Positions 1 to 7,055 are shown, counted from the stretch's first letter. The stretch: DNA of 27,899 bases from Pectinatus sp. (GCA_020025075.1 JAHHSR010000016.1:1-27899); one strand, 5' to 3'. Notes: generated by a model not told the origin, from the sequence alone. Made by a program: numbers and translations.

Positions 1-43
1 GTTGCGCCTTACTCACGACTAAAGTCACGAGTATGCGGCGCAA
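1..43. repeat. Imperfect palindrome at left edge, possible mobile-element end
   Basis: The arms TTGCGCC (2–8) and GGCGCAA (37–43) enclose ACTCACGACT (11–20) and AGTCACGAGT (23–32), which pair at 8 of 10 positions around a 2-nt loop. The palindrome begins exactly where cobC homology ends. Read on the minus strand, the last cobC bases are TTTTGAT, which contains TTGAT, a known target site of ISDra2-type IS200/IS605 elements that insert 3' of a short motif beside a terminal hairpin. An insertion-element left end is therefore my inference; only the palindrome and the gene truncation are seen directly. Confidence 0.4.
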
Positions 44-45
44 TT

Positions 46-333
46 TCAATCAAAAGATTGACCTTCCCAATCCCCAAAGCATAATTCGCGCAGCCTTTCA
101 TCGGTCTTGACGCAAAGGCCGAAGCGCTTGGCAACGGCAAGAGCCGTATCATGCGCCCGCTTTAAGGTGCTGCTGTAAATGGCATCAATCTTTTTTTCGG
201 GAAAATACCTTGCCAAAAGTTCCGCCTGCTTTTTTCCTGCGGGCAATAGCTCCGTCTGAGACCAGCCTTGAAAGCGCCCCTGCGCATTCCACTCCGTCTC
301 GCCGTGACGTGCCAAAACTATTTTCGTAATCAC
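46..333 (-). pseudogene. cobC: Alpha-ribazole phosphatase CobC, truncated to the N-terminal half
   Basis: This histidine phosphatase would remove the 5' phosphate of alpha-ribazole(-5'-phosphate) or of cobalamin-5'-phosphate in nucleotide-loop assembly. The GTG at 333 is the best start, with AAGAAGG (343–349) just upstream; a longer ATG frame from 384 lacks such a site and runs further into cobS. From GTG the product is 95 residues, with the phospho-histidine motif RHGETEW near residue 9, SSTLKRAHDT and LRELCFGDWEG. Family members are about 200 residues long and carry a second catalytic histidine (SHGG motif) in the missing half. The frame stops at TGA (46–48) right after GQSFD, at the edge of a palindrome. 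It is probably non-functional. It is the last gene of a cobU–cobS–cobC operon and starts 15–17 bases beyond the cobS stop. Confidence 0.8.
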
Positions 334-347
334 AAAATCACCCTTCT

Positions 348-1148
348 TTAAAAATATAGCGTAAATAAAAAAAGGACAAGCCACTCACTTAGCTCCGTTA
401 CCGCACCATAAATATCGCCTGTAAGCCCGCCCAGCTTTTTTGTCAGATGATTTCCCGCATAAGACGCAAAAAGTAAGACAAAAAAATAGGCGACTATGGC
501 ATTGATTGCACCAATGGGAGAAAATGCGGCCAAAAAGGCCGCCAAAATAAGATTAAAAACAAAGGAACCGCGTCCGCTATAAAGAGAAAAAGCCTTTCCT
601 ATACCTTCCTTGCGCGCATAAGGAAAAAGCGTCACGCAAAGCACCATCGCCAAGCGTCCTAAGACAGGTGCCAAAAATACTGCCGTGCAAAGAAGTAAAA
701 ATGGCGCTGAAAAAGCATTCTTTCCAGCCGCCATTGCGCAGAGCGCATAAAAGACGGCATATTTTCCCAAGATAAGCAAGATGAGCGCCGTTGCGCCGTG
801 TGCGCCCACCCTGCTATCCTTCATGATTTCCAAAATCCGCTCAGCGGAGCGTCCCGACAAAAGTCCGTCCATCGTGTCAGTATAGCCATCACAGTGCAAA
901 GCCCCCGTAGAGGCAATATGCACCAAAAGAAGCAAAAATGCCAAAACCGGCGGAAAAATTATCTCACCGAGGAAAAAGGGCACGACCTGACAGAAAAAAT
1001 AAGCCGCCGCTACATTAATACAGCCTAAAATCGCCCCCACAATGACAAAGTAGCGCACACTTTTGCCGCAATCCGCCTCATTCCAGTCGACATTATAGCC
1101 GACTGGCAGGCGGGTAAGAAATAAAAGCGAAAGAAAAAATGCGTTCAT
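348..1148 (-). CDS. cobS: Adenosylcobinamide-GDP ribazoletransferase CobS
   Basis: CobS is the membrane enzyme that joins adenosylcobinamide-GDP to alpha-ribazole (or its phosphate) in the last condensation of cobalamin synthesis. At 266 residues it has the normal family length and is very hydrophobic, with six or seven predicted membrane segments. The family signature is visible: the acidic motif CDGYTDTMDGLLSGRS (residues 86–101), followed by ILEIMKDSRVGAHG, and TRLPVG near the N-terminus. The C-terminal GNHLTKKLGGLTGDIYGA motif is also typical. It starts 5 nt after the cobU stop, so the two genes are very likely cotranscribed and translationally linked. Confidence 0.95.
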   Translation of the reverse strand: MNAFFLSLLFLTRLPVGYNVDWNEADCGKSVRYFVIVGAILGCINVAAAYFFCQVVPFFLGEIIFPPVLAFLLLLVHIASTGALHCDGYTDTMDGLLSGRSAERILEIMKDSRVGAHGATALILLILGKYAVFYALCAMAAGKNAFSAPFLLLCTAVFLAPVLGRLAMVLCVTLFPYARKEGIGKAFSLYSGRGSFVFNLILAAFLAAFSPIGAINAIVAYFFVLLFASYAGNHLTKKLGGLTGDIYGAVTELSEWLVLFLFTLYF

Positions 1149-1153
1149 CGCAA

Positions 1154-1693
1154 TTACTTTAACTGCAGCGGCAAGCCTGCAGCCATGAGATAGACACTAT
1201 GTGCCATCTTTGCCATCTGCTGATTGACAAGCCCGGAAAGGTCACGGTATTCACGTGCCAGCGCATTTTCCGGCACGATGCCCGCTCCGACTTCATTGGT
1301 AACAAAAATCGTCTCGCCCGTACGTCCCGAGGCTGCTTCGCCCAGATACAGGAACGATTCCAAAATCTTTTCCTCGCGTTCTTCTGGCGACAATGCCTGC
1401 ATCTGCTCTTGGCCTAAAAGATTGCTAAGATAAAGCGTCAGACAATCAAAGACGATAATCGGGGCACTGCAAATGGCAATCGCCTTTTCTGCTTCAAAAG
1501 GTGCTTCAATGGTCTGCCAATGCATAGCGGCACGACGCGCGCGGTGCTTTTCAATCCGCTTTTTCATTTCTTCGTCCTTGCCTTGTGCCGTAGCAATATA
1601 AGCCACCTCCTCATGCATCGTCTTTGCGTATTCTTCCGCAAAAGCACTCTTGCCACAGCGGGCACCGCCTGTTACCAATACTATTCTTCCCAT
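1154..1693 (-). CDS. cobU: Bifunctional adenosylcobinamide kinase / adenosylcobinamide-phosphate guanylyltransferase CobU
   Basis: CobU phosphorylates adenosylcobinamide and then transfers GMP from GTP to give adenosylcobinamide-GDP, the substrate of CobS. The 179-residue protein has the P-loop GGARCGKS (residues 9–16). RIEKHRARR contains His50, in the position of the guanylylated histidine of Salmonella CobU. VFDCLTLYLSNLL (Walker-B-like) and VTNEVGAGIVPENALAREYRD complete the family pattern. It is the first gene of the cobU–cobS–cobC operon and diverges from ribF. The spacer of about 150 bp is too short for a full B12 riboswitch plus expression platform, and no B12 box is visible. Regulation may instead act through the inverted repeat at 1765–1789. 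Confidence 0.96.
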   Translation of the reverse strand: MGRIVLVTGGARCGKSAFAEEYAKTMHEEVAYIATAQGKDEEMKKRIEKHRARRAAMHWQTIEAPFEAEKAIAICSAPIIVFDCLTLYLSNLLGQEQMQALSPEEREEKILESFLYLGEAASGRTGETIFVTNEVGAGIVPENALAREYRDLSGLVNQQMAKMAHSVYLMAAGLPLQLK

Positions 1694-1764
1694 ATTTCCA
1701 TCTTCTTTCCCCCGTCGCCCTTTATTGTTATCGCGCGACGAGATAGTGTGTTATAATATATTAT

Positions 1765-1789
1765 TAGTTAATAGTATATCTATTAACTA
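1765..1789. promoter_or_regulatory. Perfect 10-bp inverted repeat, candidate operator between cobU and ribF
   Basis: TAGTTAATAG (1765–1774) and CTATTAACTA (1780–1789) are perfect inverted copies separated by TATAT. The repeat lies in the spacer of two divergent genes and overlaps a plausible ribF -35 (TTAACT 1783–1788, 18 bp before TATAAT 1807–1812) and the AT-rich region where a cobU promoter should lie. The geometry suits a dimeric repressor of the MarR or TetR kind. The regulator is not encoded nearby and I do not recognise the motif. Confidence 0.5.
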
Positions 1790-1845
1790 TACTGAAATGC
1801 AGATTTTATAATCCTTGTTTATAATAAAATCATTAGGAGAATAAA

Positions 1846-2781
1846 ATGATTATTTATCCGCATATCGCTGATATAAGCCATAAGTTCAAAGGCAACGTCG
1901 TTGTGCTTGGCACCTTCGACGGCATTCATATCGGCCATCAAGAAATTATTTGCCGCGCAGTTGATATGGCCAAAAAGCACCATGTCAAAAGCATCGTCTT
2001 TACTTTTTCCAATCACCCGCTTGAAATTATCGCCCCGCAAAAGGCACCGCGCCGCATTAGCGACAATGCCTTAAAGGAAGAGGAAATCCGCCGTCTCGGC
2101 ATCGACATTCTCATGAACATTCCCTTCACGCGCGAGCTGGCGCAAATTCCCGCCAAAGATTTCGTGCAGCTCTTGCAGCAAAATCTTTCTCCCTCGCTCG
2201 TCATCGTCGGCCCAAACTTCACCTTTGGCAAGGACGGGCTTGGCACACCGCAATTTCTCTTAGAGCAAGGCAAAAAGCTCGGCTTTGCCGTTGAAATAGC
2301 CAAAGCCGTCTTTTTTGAAGGGAGCATCGCCAGCAGCACACGCGTGCGTGCTGCCTTAAAGCAGGGCCATATAGACCTTGCCAATGCCATTTTAGGCCAT
2401 CCCTTTACAATTTGTGGCGTCGTCGACCACGGCAAAAAGCGCGGCCGCGTTCTCGGCATCCCGACGGCCAACCTTTATTTTTCCGACAAATACGCCTTGC
2501 CCGCTGACGGCGTTTACGCTGTCGGCTGCTGCATCGAGGGCAAGTACTATGAAGGTATCGCCAACGTCGGCAACAACCCCACTTTCAATGACATCACGCG
2601 GCGCATCGAGGTCAACATCTTCGATTTTAACGCCAACATTTACGATAAAAACCTCACTGTATTTTTCAAAAAGCACCTGCGCACGGAAGAAAAATTTCCT
2701 TCCATCTATGAACTATTAGCGCAGATGAAGCGCGATATCCTCAAGGCGCGCGAATTTTTCCGCAGCGAGAAGGAAAGTTAA
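1846..2781 (+). CDS. ribF: Bifunctional riboflavin kinase / FAD synthetase RibF
   Basis: RibF converts riboflavin to FMN and then FMN to FAD in the cytoplasm. The 311-residue product has the usual two domains. The N-terminal adenylyltransferase domain shows GTFDGIHIGH (22–31), FTFSNHPLE and SSTRVRAAL (163–171). The C-terminal kinase domain shows GHPFTICGVVDHGKKRGR, GIPTANL (PTAN 206–209), GVYAVG and ANVGNNPTF. The ATG follows AGGAGAATAAA. It diverges from cobU and its stop codon overlaps, tail to tail, the stop of the next minus-strand gene (2778–2781), so the two transcripts must run into each other. Confidence 0.96.
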   Translation: MIIYPHIADISHKFKGNVVVLGTFDGIHIGHQEIICRAVDMAKKHHVKSIVFTFSNHPLEIIAPQKAPRRISDNALKEEEIRRLGIDILMNIPFTRELAQIPAKDFVQLLQQNLSPSLVIVGPNFTFGKDGLGTPQFLLEQGKKLGFAVEIAKAVFFEGSIASSTRVRAALKQGHIDLANAILGHPFTICGVVDHGKKRGRVLGIPTANLYFSDKYALPADGVYAVGCCIEGKYYEGIANVGNNPTFNDITRRIEVNIFDFNANIYDKNLTVFFKKHLRTEEKFPSIYELLAQMKRDILKAREFFRSEKES

Positions 2782-3383
2782 TTTTGCAGCGTGATTTTGA
2801 GCTTTGGCATCACTTTTTTGCCTTGCAAAAGGGCACTTAAATCAATATCAGCGTCAGCAAAAGAGCGCTTGACCGCCAAATCGGCATAGGCGCTATCCTT
2901 CATCATCTTGCTGTCTAACGGAAGCTCCGTGAGGCGCAAGCCATTTACCGCATGTGTCTGCCCATCTATTTGCAGCAAAAGATGTCTTGGACCGCCTAAA
3001 TCGTAAATCATGCACTGCTTGCCACCAATAAACGTCAATGGCTCTTTGCCTAGCACTTTTGACACCTTGTAGGCGGTATCGCCAAAGTTAATCAAATTGT
3101 CATTTAAGGCATACTTTTCATTATACGACTTTATATCGACAACGCGCTGCGTGCGCTGAGATATTCCCACAAACAAATCCTTATAGGCCAAGTAAAGGAC
3201 GGGACAGCCATAGACAATTTCAGCATCGGTATAATACGGCTTACCCAAAACATCCCTTACAGCTTGTTCCGTCTGGCCTAATCTTAGGCCTGCACAGGAA
3301 AAATCACTGATTTTAGGAGCTGCCGAAGCCGCAAGGGGCAAAACGAGAGCGATGCCCAATAAAAAGGCTATTAATTTTTTCAA
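2778..3383 (-). CDS. Secreted or periplasmic protein with BamE/SmpA-like repeats, function unknown
   Basis: I do not recognise a specific family. The TTG at 3383 is the most likely start: it follows the strong site AGGAAAGG and opens directly on a signal peptide (KKLIAFLLGIALVLPLAASA, cleavage expected after ASA). An upstream ATG frame would bury the signal peptide behind 30 residues. The mature part is about 180 residues. It holds two similar units, GLRLGQTEQAVRDVLGKPYY and NFGDTAYKVSKVLGKEPL, which resemble the G-x-T-x5-V-x2-LGxP pattern of BamE/SmpA-like envelope proteins. That resemblance is an inference. A diderm envelope would give it a periplasmic or outer-membrane location. It is transcribed from 3421–3449 and converges on ribF. 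Confidence 0.75.
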   Translation of the reverse strand: MKKLIAFLLGIALVLPLAASAAPKISDFSCAGLRLGQTEQAVRDVLGKPYYTDAEIVYGCPVLYLAYKDLFVGISQRTQRVVDIKSYNEKYALNDNLINFGDTAYKVSKVLGKEPLTFIGGKQCMIYDLGGPRHLLLQIDGQTHAVNGLRLTELPLDSKMMKDSAYADLAVKRSFADADIDLSALLQGKKVMPKLKITLQN

Positions 3384-3420
3384 AAAAATTTTCCTTTCCT
3401 GTTTTATTGCTGATATTTTT

Positions 3421-3449
3421 AGTATACCTTTTATTCCTGCTCTCGGCAA
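3421..3449 (-). promoter_or_regulatory. Promoter of the secreted-protein gene
   Basis: On the minus strand, TTGCCG (3444–3449) and TATACT (3421–3426) are separated by 17 bp. Transcription would start about 30 nt before the AGGAAAGG site. A weaker plus-strand promoter for the glycosyltransferase (TTGCTG, 17 bp, TTTATT) occupies the same spacer. Confidence 0.5.
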
Positions 3450-3467
3450 CGATAGAAAGAGGTTATT

Positions 3468-4406
3468 TTGCAAACAAAAAGATATGTTTTCTCCATCATT
3501 ATTCCAGTTTTTAACGGCGCCGATTATTTAGAGCGCACCGTTGGCAGCGTTTTGGCCCAGACTGTCAAAGATATAGAAATTATTATCGTCGATGACCATT
3601 CCAGCGACAATTCTTTTCAGATAGCGCAAAATTTGTGCTCCGGCTCGCCCGATATCTTCCTATATAAAAACGAGGGGCAAAGAGGGCAGGGCTTTTGCCG
3701 CAATTTAGGCTGTGAAAAAGCACGCGGAAAATACATTGCCTTTTTAGATTGTGATGACTTTTTAGAAAATGACTTTCTGGAAGTGCTGAGCTATCCCCTT
3801 AAAGACCCGGCCATTGATTTTGCCGCCTGCGGCTATGACAAGATAACAAAAGATGACTTTCTTTATTCTTATCTGCCGCCTATAGGCCAGCAAAAAGGCG
3901 GCGCTGCCTTTTTGCCCCTTTTGAAAAAAACGGAACTTTTAGTCTGGAACAAGCTCTATAAAAAAAGTTTTCTTGCTAAATATCAGCTTAAGCATCGCCT
4001 GCCTTTTTATGGAGAGGATTGGCTTTTCTCCCTTGAATGTTATCTAAATGCCCGAGAATATTATAATGTTCCTTCCACTTCTTATTACTATTATCAAAGG
4101 CATGACTCTTTCACCCATGTGCCGCTTCGCACAGAGGAATTTCCTCATATTTTAGAATTTCTTTCCAATTTAGGTTCCATTTTAGAAAAAAGCTCTCTTT
4201 TGCCGCAGGAAAGAGCGCACGTTTCACGCCAGCTTCTTTATAGCCTCCTGCATTGCTACTTGCTGCCCGTTTACGAACGCTTTACGGATGCTGAAAGAAA
4301 TAAGCTGCACGAGAGCATAAAAGCGTATTTCCCGGAAAGCTTTGCCGTCATTGCCATGCTTTTTGATGGCCTTGCTGCAGCAGTGCCAAAATTGACAAAT
4401 AAATAA
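3468..4406 (+). CDS. Family 2 glycosyltransferase
   Basis: A GT-A fold glycosyltransferase likely to move a sugar from a nucleotide donor onto an envelope or exopolysaccharide acceptor. The TTG start at 3468 follows AAAGAGG. The N-terminal half has SIIIPVFNGADYLERTVGSV, IIIVDDHSSDNS (donor-binding Asp) and the metal-binding DCDD motif after KYIAFL. The C-terminal half (VWNKLYKKSFL, EDWLFSLECYL) matches EpsJ/CpsI-like enzymes. No membrane segment is evident. At 312 residues it is full length. It stands alone between two housekeeping genes and by eye is more AT-rich than ribF or lysS, which suggests mobility. The greA promoter lies within its last codons. Acceptor and pathway cannot be told from here. 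Confidence 0.88.
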   Translation: MQTKRYVFSIIIPVFNGADYLERTVGSVLAQTVKDIEIIIVDDHSSDNSFQIAQNLCSGSPDIFLYKNEGQRGQGFCRNLGCEKARGKYIAFLDCDDFLENDFLEVLSYPLKDPAIDFAACGYDKITKDDFLYSYLPPIGQQKGGAAFLPLLKKTELLVWNKLYKKSFLAKYQLKHRLPFYGEDWLFSLECYLNAREYYNVPSTSYYYYQRHDSFTHVPLRTEEFPHILEFLSNLGSILEKSSLLPQERAHVSRQLLYSLLHCYLLPVYERFTDAERNKLHESIKAYFPESFAVIAMLFDGLAAAVPKLTNK

Positions 4407-4420
4407 AAGAAACATATAAT
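4392..4420 (+). promoter_or_regulatory. Consensus sigma-70 promoter for greA–lysS
   Basis: TTGACA (4392–4397) and TATAAT (4415–4420) are perfect consensus hexamers at the ideal 17-bp spacing. The -35 lies inside the end of the glycosyltransferase gene. Predicted transcription starts near 4427, leaving a leader of about 97 nt before greA. Confidence 0.8.
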
Positions 4421-4425
4421 GAAGC

Positions 4426-4454
4426 GGAGTGCCAATTATCAGGCACTCCCTTTT
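4426..4454 (+). terminator. Hairpin with U-run: glycosyltransferase terminator or 5' hairpin of the greA leader
   Basis: GGAGTGCC (4426–4433) pairs perfectly with GGCACTCC (4442–4449), followed by CTTTT. It can terminate the upstream gene. Because the greA start site is predicted at about 4427, the same hairpin would also form the extreme 5' end of the greA transcript. Confidence 0.6.
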
Positions 4455-4461
4455 ATCATTT

Positions 4462-4490
4462 ACAAGGCTTTCCCTATACGCCTTGTATTT
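4462..4490 (+). terminator. Second hairpin with U-run in the greA leader, possible attenuator
   Basis: ACAAGGC (4462–4468) pairs with GCCTTGT (4480–4486) across an 11-nt loop, followed by ATTTTTTG. It lies between the consensus promoter and the greA ribosome-binding site, where it could end transcripts early. Confidence 0.5.
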
Positions 4491-4523
4491 TTTGAAATTT
4501 TTCTTTATCAAAGGGGTATTACA

Positions 4524-5003
4524 ATGGCAGACAAGCGTAGCATCTTGACCGAAGAAGGTCTGAAAAAAATTGAGCAGCAGCTCGAAAATTTAAAAAGCGT
4601 CCGCCGCATCGAAGTTGCCCAGCGCATCAAACAGGCAATCGACTTCGGCGATATTAGTGAAAACTCCGAATACGATGATGCGAAAAACGAGCAGGCATTT
4701 ATCGAAGGTGAAATTCTCCGCCTTGAAAAAATTCTGCGCGAAAGCGATGTCATCCATGACGATGCCGAAGGAACAAAAGATATTGTCAGACTCGGCAACA
4801 CCATCGTCCTGCGCGACGTGGAATTCGATGAAGAAGATACCTATACTTTAGTCGGTTCAGCAGAAGCTGACGTCACAGAAGGCAAGATTTCCAATGAATC
4901 TCCCGTCGGAGCTGCCGTACTCGGCCATAAAATTGGCGACATCATCGACATTAATGTACCAGATGGCGTATTAAAGTATGAAATCATCTCAATAAAAAAA
5001 TAA
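4524..5003 (+). CDS. greA: Transcript cleavage factor GreA
   Basis: GreA enters the RNA polymerase secondary channel and stimulates cleavage of backtracked RNA. The ATG at 4524 follows AAGGGG (4511–4516) and gives 159 residues, the family norm; an upstream in-frame ATG at 4419 would add a non-homologous extension and start at the promoter itself. The N-terminal coiled coil (LTEEGLKKIEQQLENLK to ILRLEKILRES) carries the acidic tip DFGDISENSEYDDAK. The C-terminal FKBP-like domain has ESPVGAAVLGHKIGD and VPDGVLKYEI. It is followed after 14 nt by lysS, a common pairing in Firmicutes. Confidence 0.96.
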   Translation: MADKRSILTEEGLKKIEQQLENLKSVRRIEVAQRIKQAIDFGDISENSEYDDAKNEQAFIEGEILRLEKILRESDVIHDDAEGTKDIVRLGNTIVLRDVEFDEEDTYTLVGSAEADVTEGKISNESPVGAAVLGHKIGDIIDINVPDGVLKYEIISIKK

Positions 5004-5017
5004 ATTGGAGGAAGAAC

Positions 5018-6502
5018 ATGAAAAACCAACAGCAAGATATGCAAGATATCAACGACCTTATCAAGGTGCGCCGCGAAAAAATGCAGGCCTTCCTCGACAA
5101 AGGCATAAATCCCTTTGGTGATAGCTGCAAGGTAACTCATCATGCTGCCGACATCTGCTCTAACTTTGAAGCACTAGAAGACAAAACGGTCAACATTGCC
5201 GGCCGCCTCATGGCCATTCGCGGTCACGGCAAGGCAAGCTTTGCCGTCCTTTCTGACGTAAGCGGCTCTATTCAGATTTACTTCAAGCTCGATGTCGTAG
5301 GACAAGAACAATATGACAACTTCCGCCTGCTCGATATTGGCGATATAATAAGCGTCGAAGGCACGGTCTTTAAGACGCATCGCGGCGAAATAACCATCAA
5401 GGTAGAAAAGTTTGCCATCGAGTCAAAATCGCTGCGTCCTTTGCCGGAAAAATTTCACGGCTTAAAAGATGTTGAAACGCGCTACCGCCAGCGCTATCTT
5501 GACCTCATCGTCAACCCAGAAGTCAAGGACACCTTCATTAAGCGCACCAAAATCATCAAGGCCATGCGCCGCTTCCTCGACGAACGCGGCTTTTTAGAAG
5601 TTGAAACGCCCGTCATGAATCCGATTGCCGGCGGCGCCAATGCTCGTCCTTTCATCACGCATCACAATGCCCTTGATATGGATATGTATTTGCGCATTGC
5701 CACCGAACTATATTTAAAGCGCCTCATCGTCGGCGGACTCGAACGCGTCTATGAAATTGGCCGCATCTTCCGCAATGAAGGCGTTGATAATCGCCACAAT
5801 CCAGAATTTACCTCTGTTGAAACATATCAGGCTTTTGCTGACTACAATGAAGTAATGGACATGACAGAAGCCATGATTGCCTATATCACCAAAGAAGTCC
5901 TCGGCACGACGGTCATCGACTACCAGGGCGAAAAAATCGACTTAGGCTCTATCCGCCGCGTCACGATGATTGACATCATCAAAGAAAAGACCGGCAAGGA
6001 CTTTAGCACCGTCAAGACATTGGAAGAAGCACGCGCCATCGCCGACGAGCTGCATGTACCTTATGAACAGCATCACGGCATCTGGGAAGTCATGTATCAG
6101 GTATTTGACGAAAAAGTTGAAAGCACGCTCATCGAACCGACTTTTGTCACGCAGTATCCGACTGCCGTTTCGCCCCTTTCCAAGCGCAACAAAGATAACC
6201 CTGATTTCGTCGACCGCTTTGAATTATTCGTCTACGGCCGTGAGCTCGCCAATGGCTTCTCGGAATTAAATGACCCTATTGACCAAAAGAACCGCTTCAT
6301 CGACCAGCAAAAGCAGCGTGAGCATGGCGATGATGAAGCACACATGATGGATAATGACTTCATTACGGCCCTTGAATACGGCCTAGCGCCTACAGGCGGC
6401 CTCGGTATCGGCATTGACCGTCTTGTCATGCTCCTTACCGATAGTCCTTCTATTCGCGACGTAATTTTGTTCCCGCATATGAAAAATCGCCCTGTCGAAT
6501 AA
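5018..6502 (+). CDS. lysS: Lysyl-tRNA synthetase, class II
   Basis: This enzyme charges tRNA-Lys. The 494-residue length is normal. The N-terminal OB-fold (about residues 55–150, with VNIAGRLMAIRGHGKASFAV) binds the anticodon. The catalytic domain has the three class II motifs: the motif-1 region around KAMRRFLDERGFLEVETPV, motif 2 in FRNEGVDNRHNPEFTSVE, and motif 3 in GGLGIGIDRLVMLLTDS. The start follows GGAGGAAGAAC. It is cotranscribed with greA. No clear GC-rich terminator follows, only an A/T-only run (6503–6520), and a separate promoter drives the tRNA cluster. Confidence 0.97.
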   Translation: MKNQQQDMQDINDLIKVRREKMQAFLDKGINPFGDSCKVTHHAADICSNFEALEDKTVNIAGRLMAIRGHGKASFAVLSDVSGSIQIYFKLDVVGQEQYDNFRLLDIGDIISVEGTVFKTHRGEITIKVEKFAIESKSLRPLPEKFHGLKDVETRYRQRYLDLIVNPEVKDTFIKRTKIIKAMRRFLDERGFLEVETPVMNPIAGGANARPFITHHNALDMDMYLRIATELYLKRLIVGGLERVYEIGRIFRNEGVDNRHNPEFTSVETYQAFADYNEVMDMTEAMIAYITKEVLGTTVIDYQGEKIDLGSIRRVTMIDIIKEKTGKDFSTVKTLEEARAIADELHVPYEQHHGIWEVMYQVFDEKVESTLIEPTFVTQYPTAVSPLSKRNKDNPDFVDRFELFVYGRELANGFSELNDPIDQKNRFIDQQKQREHGDDEAHMMDNDFITALEYGLAPTGGLGIGIDRLVMLLTDSPSIRDVILFPHMKNRPVE

Positions 6503-6531
6503 TTTTTTTTAAAAAAATTTCACAAAAACTA

Positions 6532-6560
6532 TTGCATTATCGATGGGCATATGGTATTAT
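6532..6560 (+). promoter_or_regulatory. Promoter of the tRNA cluster
   Basis: TTGCAT (6532–6537) and TATTAT (6555–6560) are 17 bp apart, and TATAAT overlaps 3 bp further on. Transcription would begin about 30 nt before tRNA-Glu. Confidence 0.6.
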
Positions 6561-6598
6561 AATATCCGTTGCTAACGAAATGTTAGTTTTTGTGACAC

Positions 6599-6673
6599 GG
6601 CGCCTTCGTCAAGCGGTTAAGACACCGCCCTTTCACGGCGGTTTCATGGGTTCGAATCCCATAGGCGTCACCA
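6599..6673 (+). tRNA. tRNA-Glu(TTC)
   Basis: A full cloverleaf with acceptor GGCGCCT/AGGCGTC, anticodon loop CTTTCAC (anticodon TTC), T-arm GGGTTCGAATCCC and encoded CCA. Confidence 0.95.
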
Positions 6674-6681
6674 ATTTTTTT

Positions 6682-6757
6682 GGGCGATTAGCTCAGCTGG
6701 GAGAGCGCTTGCCTTACAAGCAAGATGTCAGCAGTTCGATTCTGTTATCGCCCACCA
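6682..6757 (+). tRNA. tRNA-Val(TAC)
   Basis: Acceptor GGGCGAT/ATCGCCC, anticodon stem CTTGC/GCAAG around CTTACAA (anticodon TAC), T-loop TTCGATT and encoded CCA. Confidence 0.95.
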
Positions 6758-6761
6758 TTAC

Positions 6762-6838
6762 GGCCCGGTAGTTTAGTTGGTTAGAATGCCGCCCTGTCAC
6801 GGCGGAGGTCAGGGGTTCAAGTCCCCTTCGGGTCGCCA
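6762..6838 (+). tRNA. tRNA-Asp(GTC)
   Basis: Acceptor GGCCCGG with TCGGGTC (one G·U at each end), anticodon stem CCGCC/GGCGG around CTGTCAC (anticodon GTC), discriminator G and encoded CCA. Confidence 0.95.
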
Positions 6839-6849
6839 TTTGATAATTG

Positions 6850-6877
6850 ATAACATGGTTTCCATGTTATTTTTTTT
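6850..6877 (+). terminator. Intrinsic terminator inside the tRNA cluster
   Basis: ATAACATGG (6850–6858) and CCATGTTAT (6862–6870) form a perfect 9-bp stem with a 3-nt loop, followed by seven T. It lies between tRNA-Asp and tRNA-Phe, only 6 nt before the latter, so it would split the cluster unless read through. Confidence 0.65.
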
Positions 6878-6883
6878 ATAGTT

Positions 6884-6959
6884 GCCTCGGTAGCTCAGTT
6901 GGTAGAGCAGGGGACTGAAAATCCCCGTGTCAGTGGTTCGATTCCGCTCTGAGGCACCA
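6884..6959 (+). tRNA. tRNA-Phe(GAA)
   Basis: Acceptor GCCTCGG with CTGAGGC (one G·U), anticodon stem GGGGA/TCCCC around CTGAAAA (anticodon GAA), encoded CCA. No convincing promoter is seen between it and the terminator just upstream. Confidence 0.95.
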
Positions 6960-6976
6960 CTTTCTAAAATCTTCCC

Positions 6977-7050
6977 GCGGGTGTAGCTCAATGGTAGAGC
7001 CCTAGCCTTCCAAGCTAGTCACGTGGGTTCGATTCCCATCACCCGCTCCA
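6977..7050 (+). tRNA. tRNA-Gly(TCC)
   Basis: Acceptor GCGGGTG/CACCCGC, anticodon stem CTAGC/GCTAG around CTTCCAA (anticodon TCC), encoded CCA. Confidence 0.95.
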
Positions 7051-7055
7051 GGTAT

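Noticed and set aside
1..43. An integron attC site, because of the GTTGCGCC start and palindromic shape.
   Set aside because: The core sequences do not fit the RYYYAAC/GTTRRRY consensus on both sides, and the gene break beside TTGAT is better explained by another type of insertion.
1694..1845. B12 riboswitch upstream of cobU.
   Set aside because: No B12 box or other conserved element is visible and the space is too short.
6503..6525. Terminator after lysS.
   Set aside because: Only A/T pairs can form; too weak to call.
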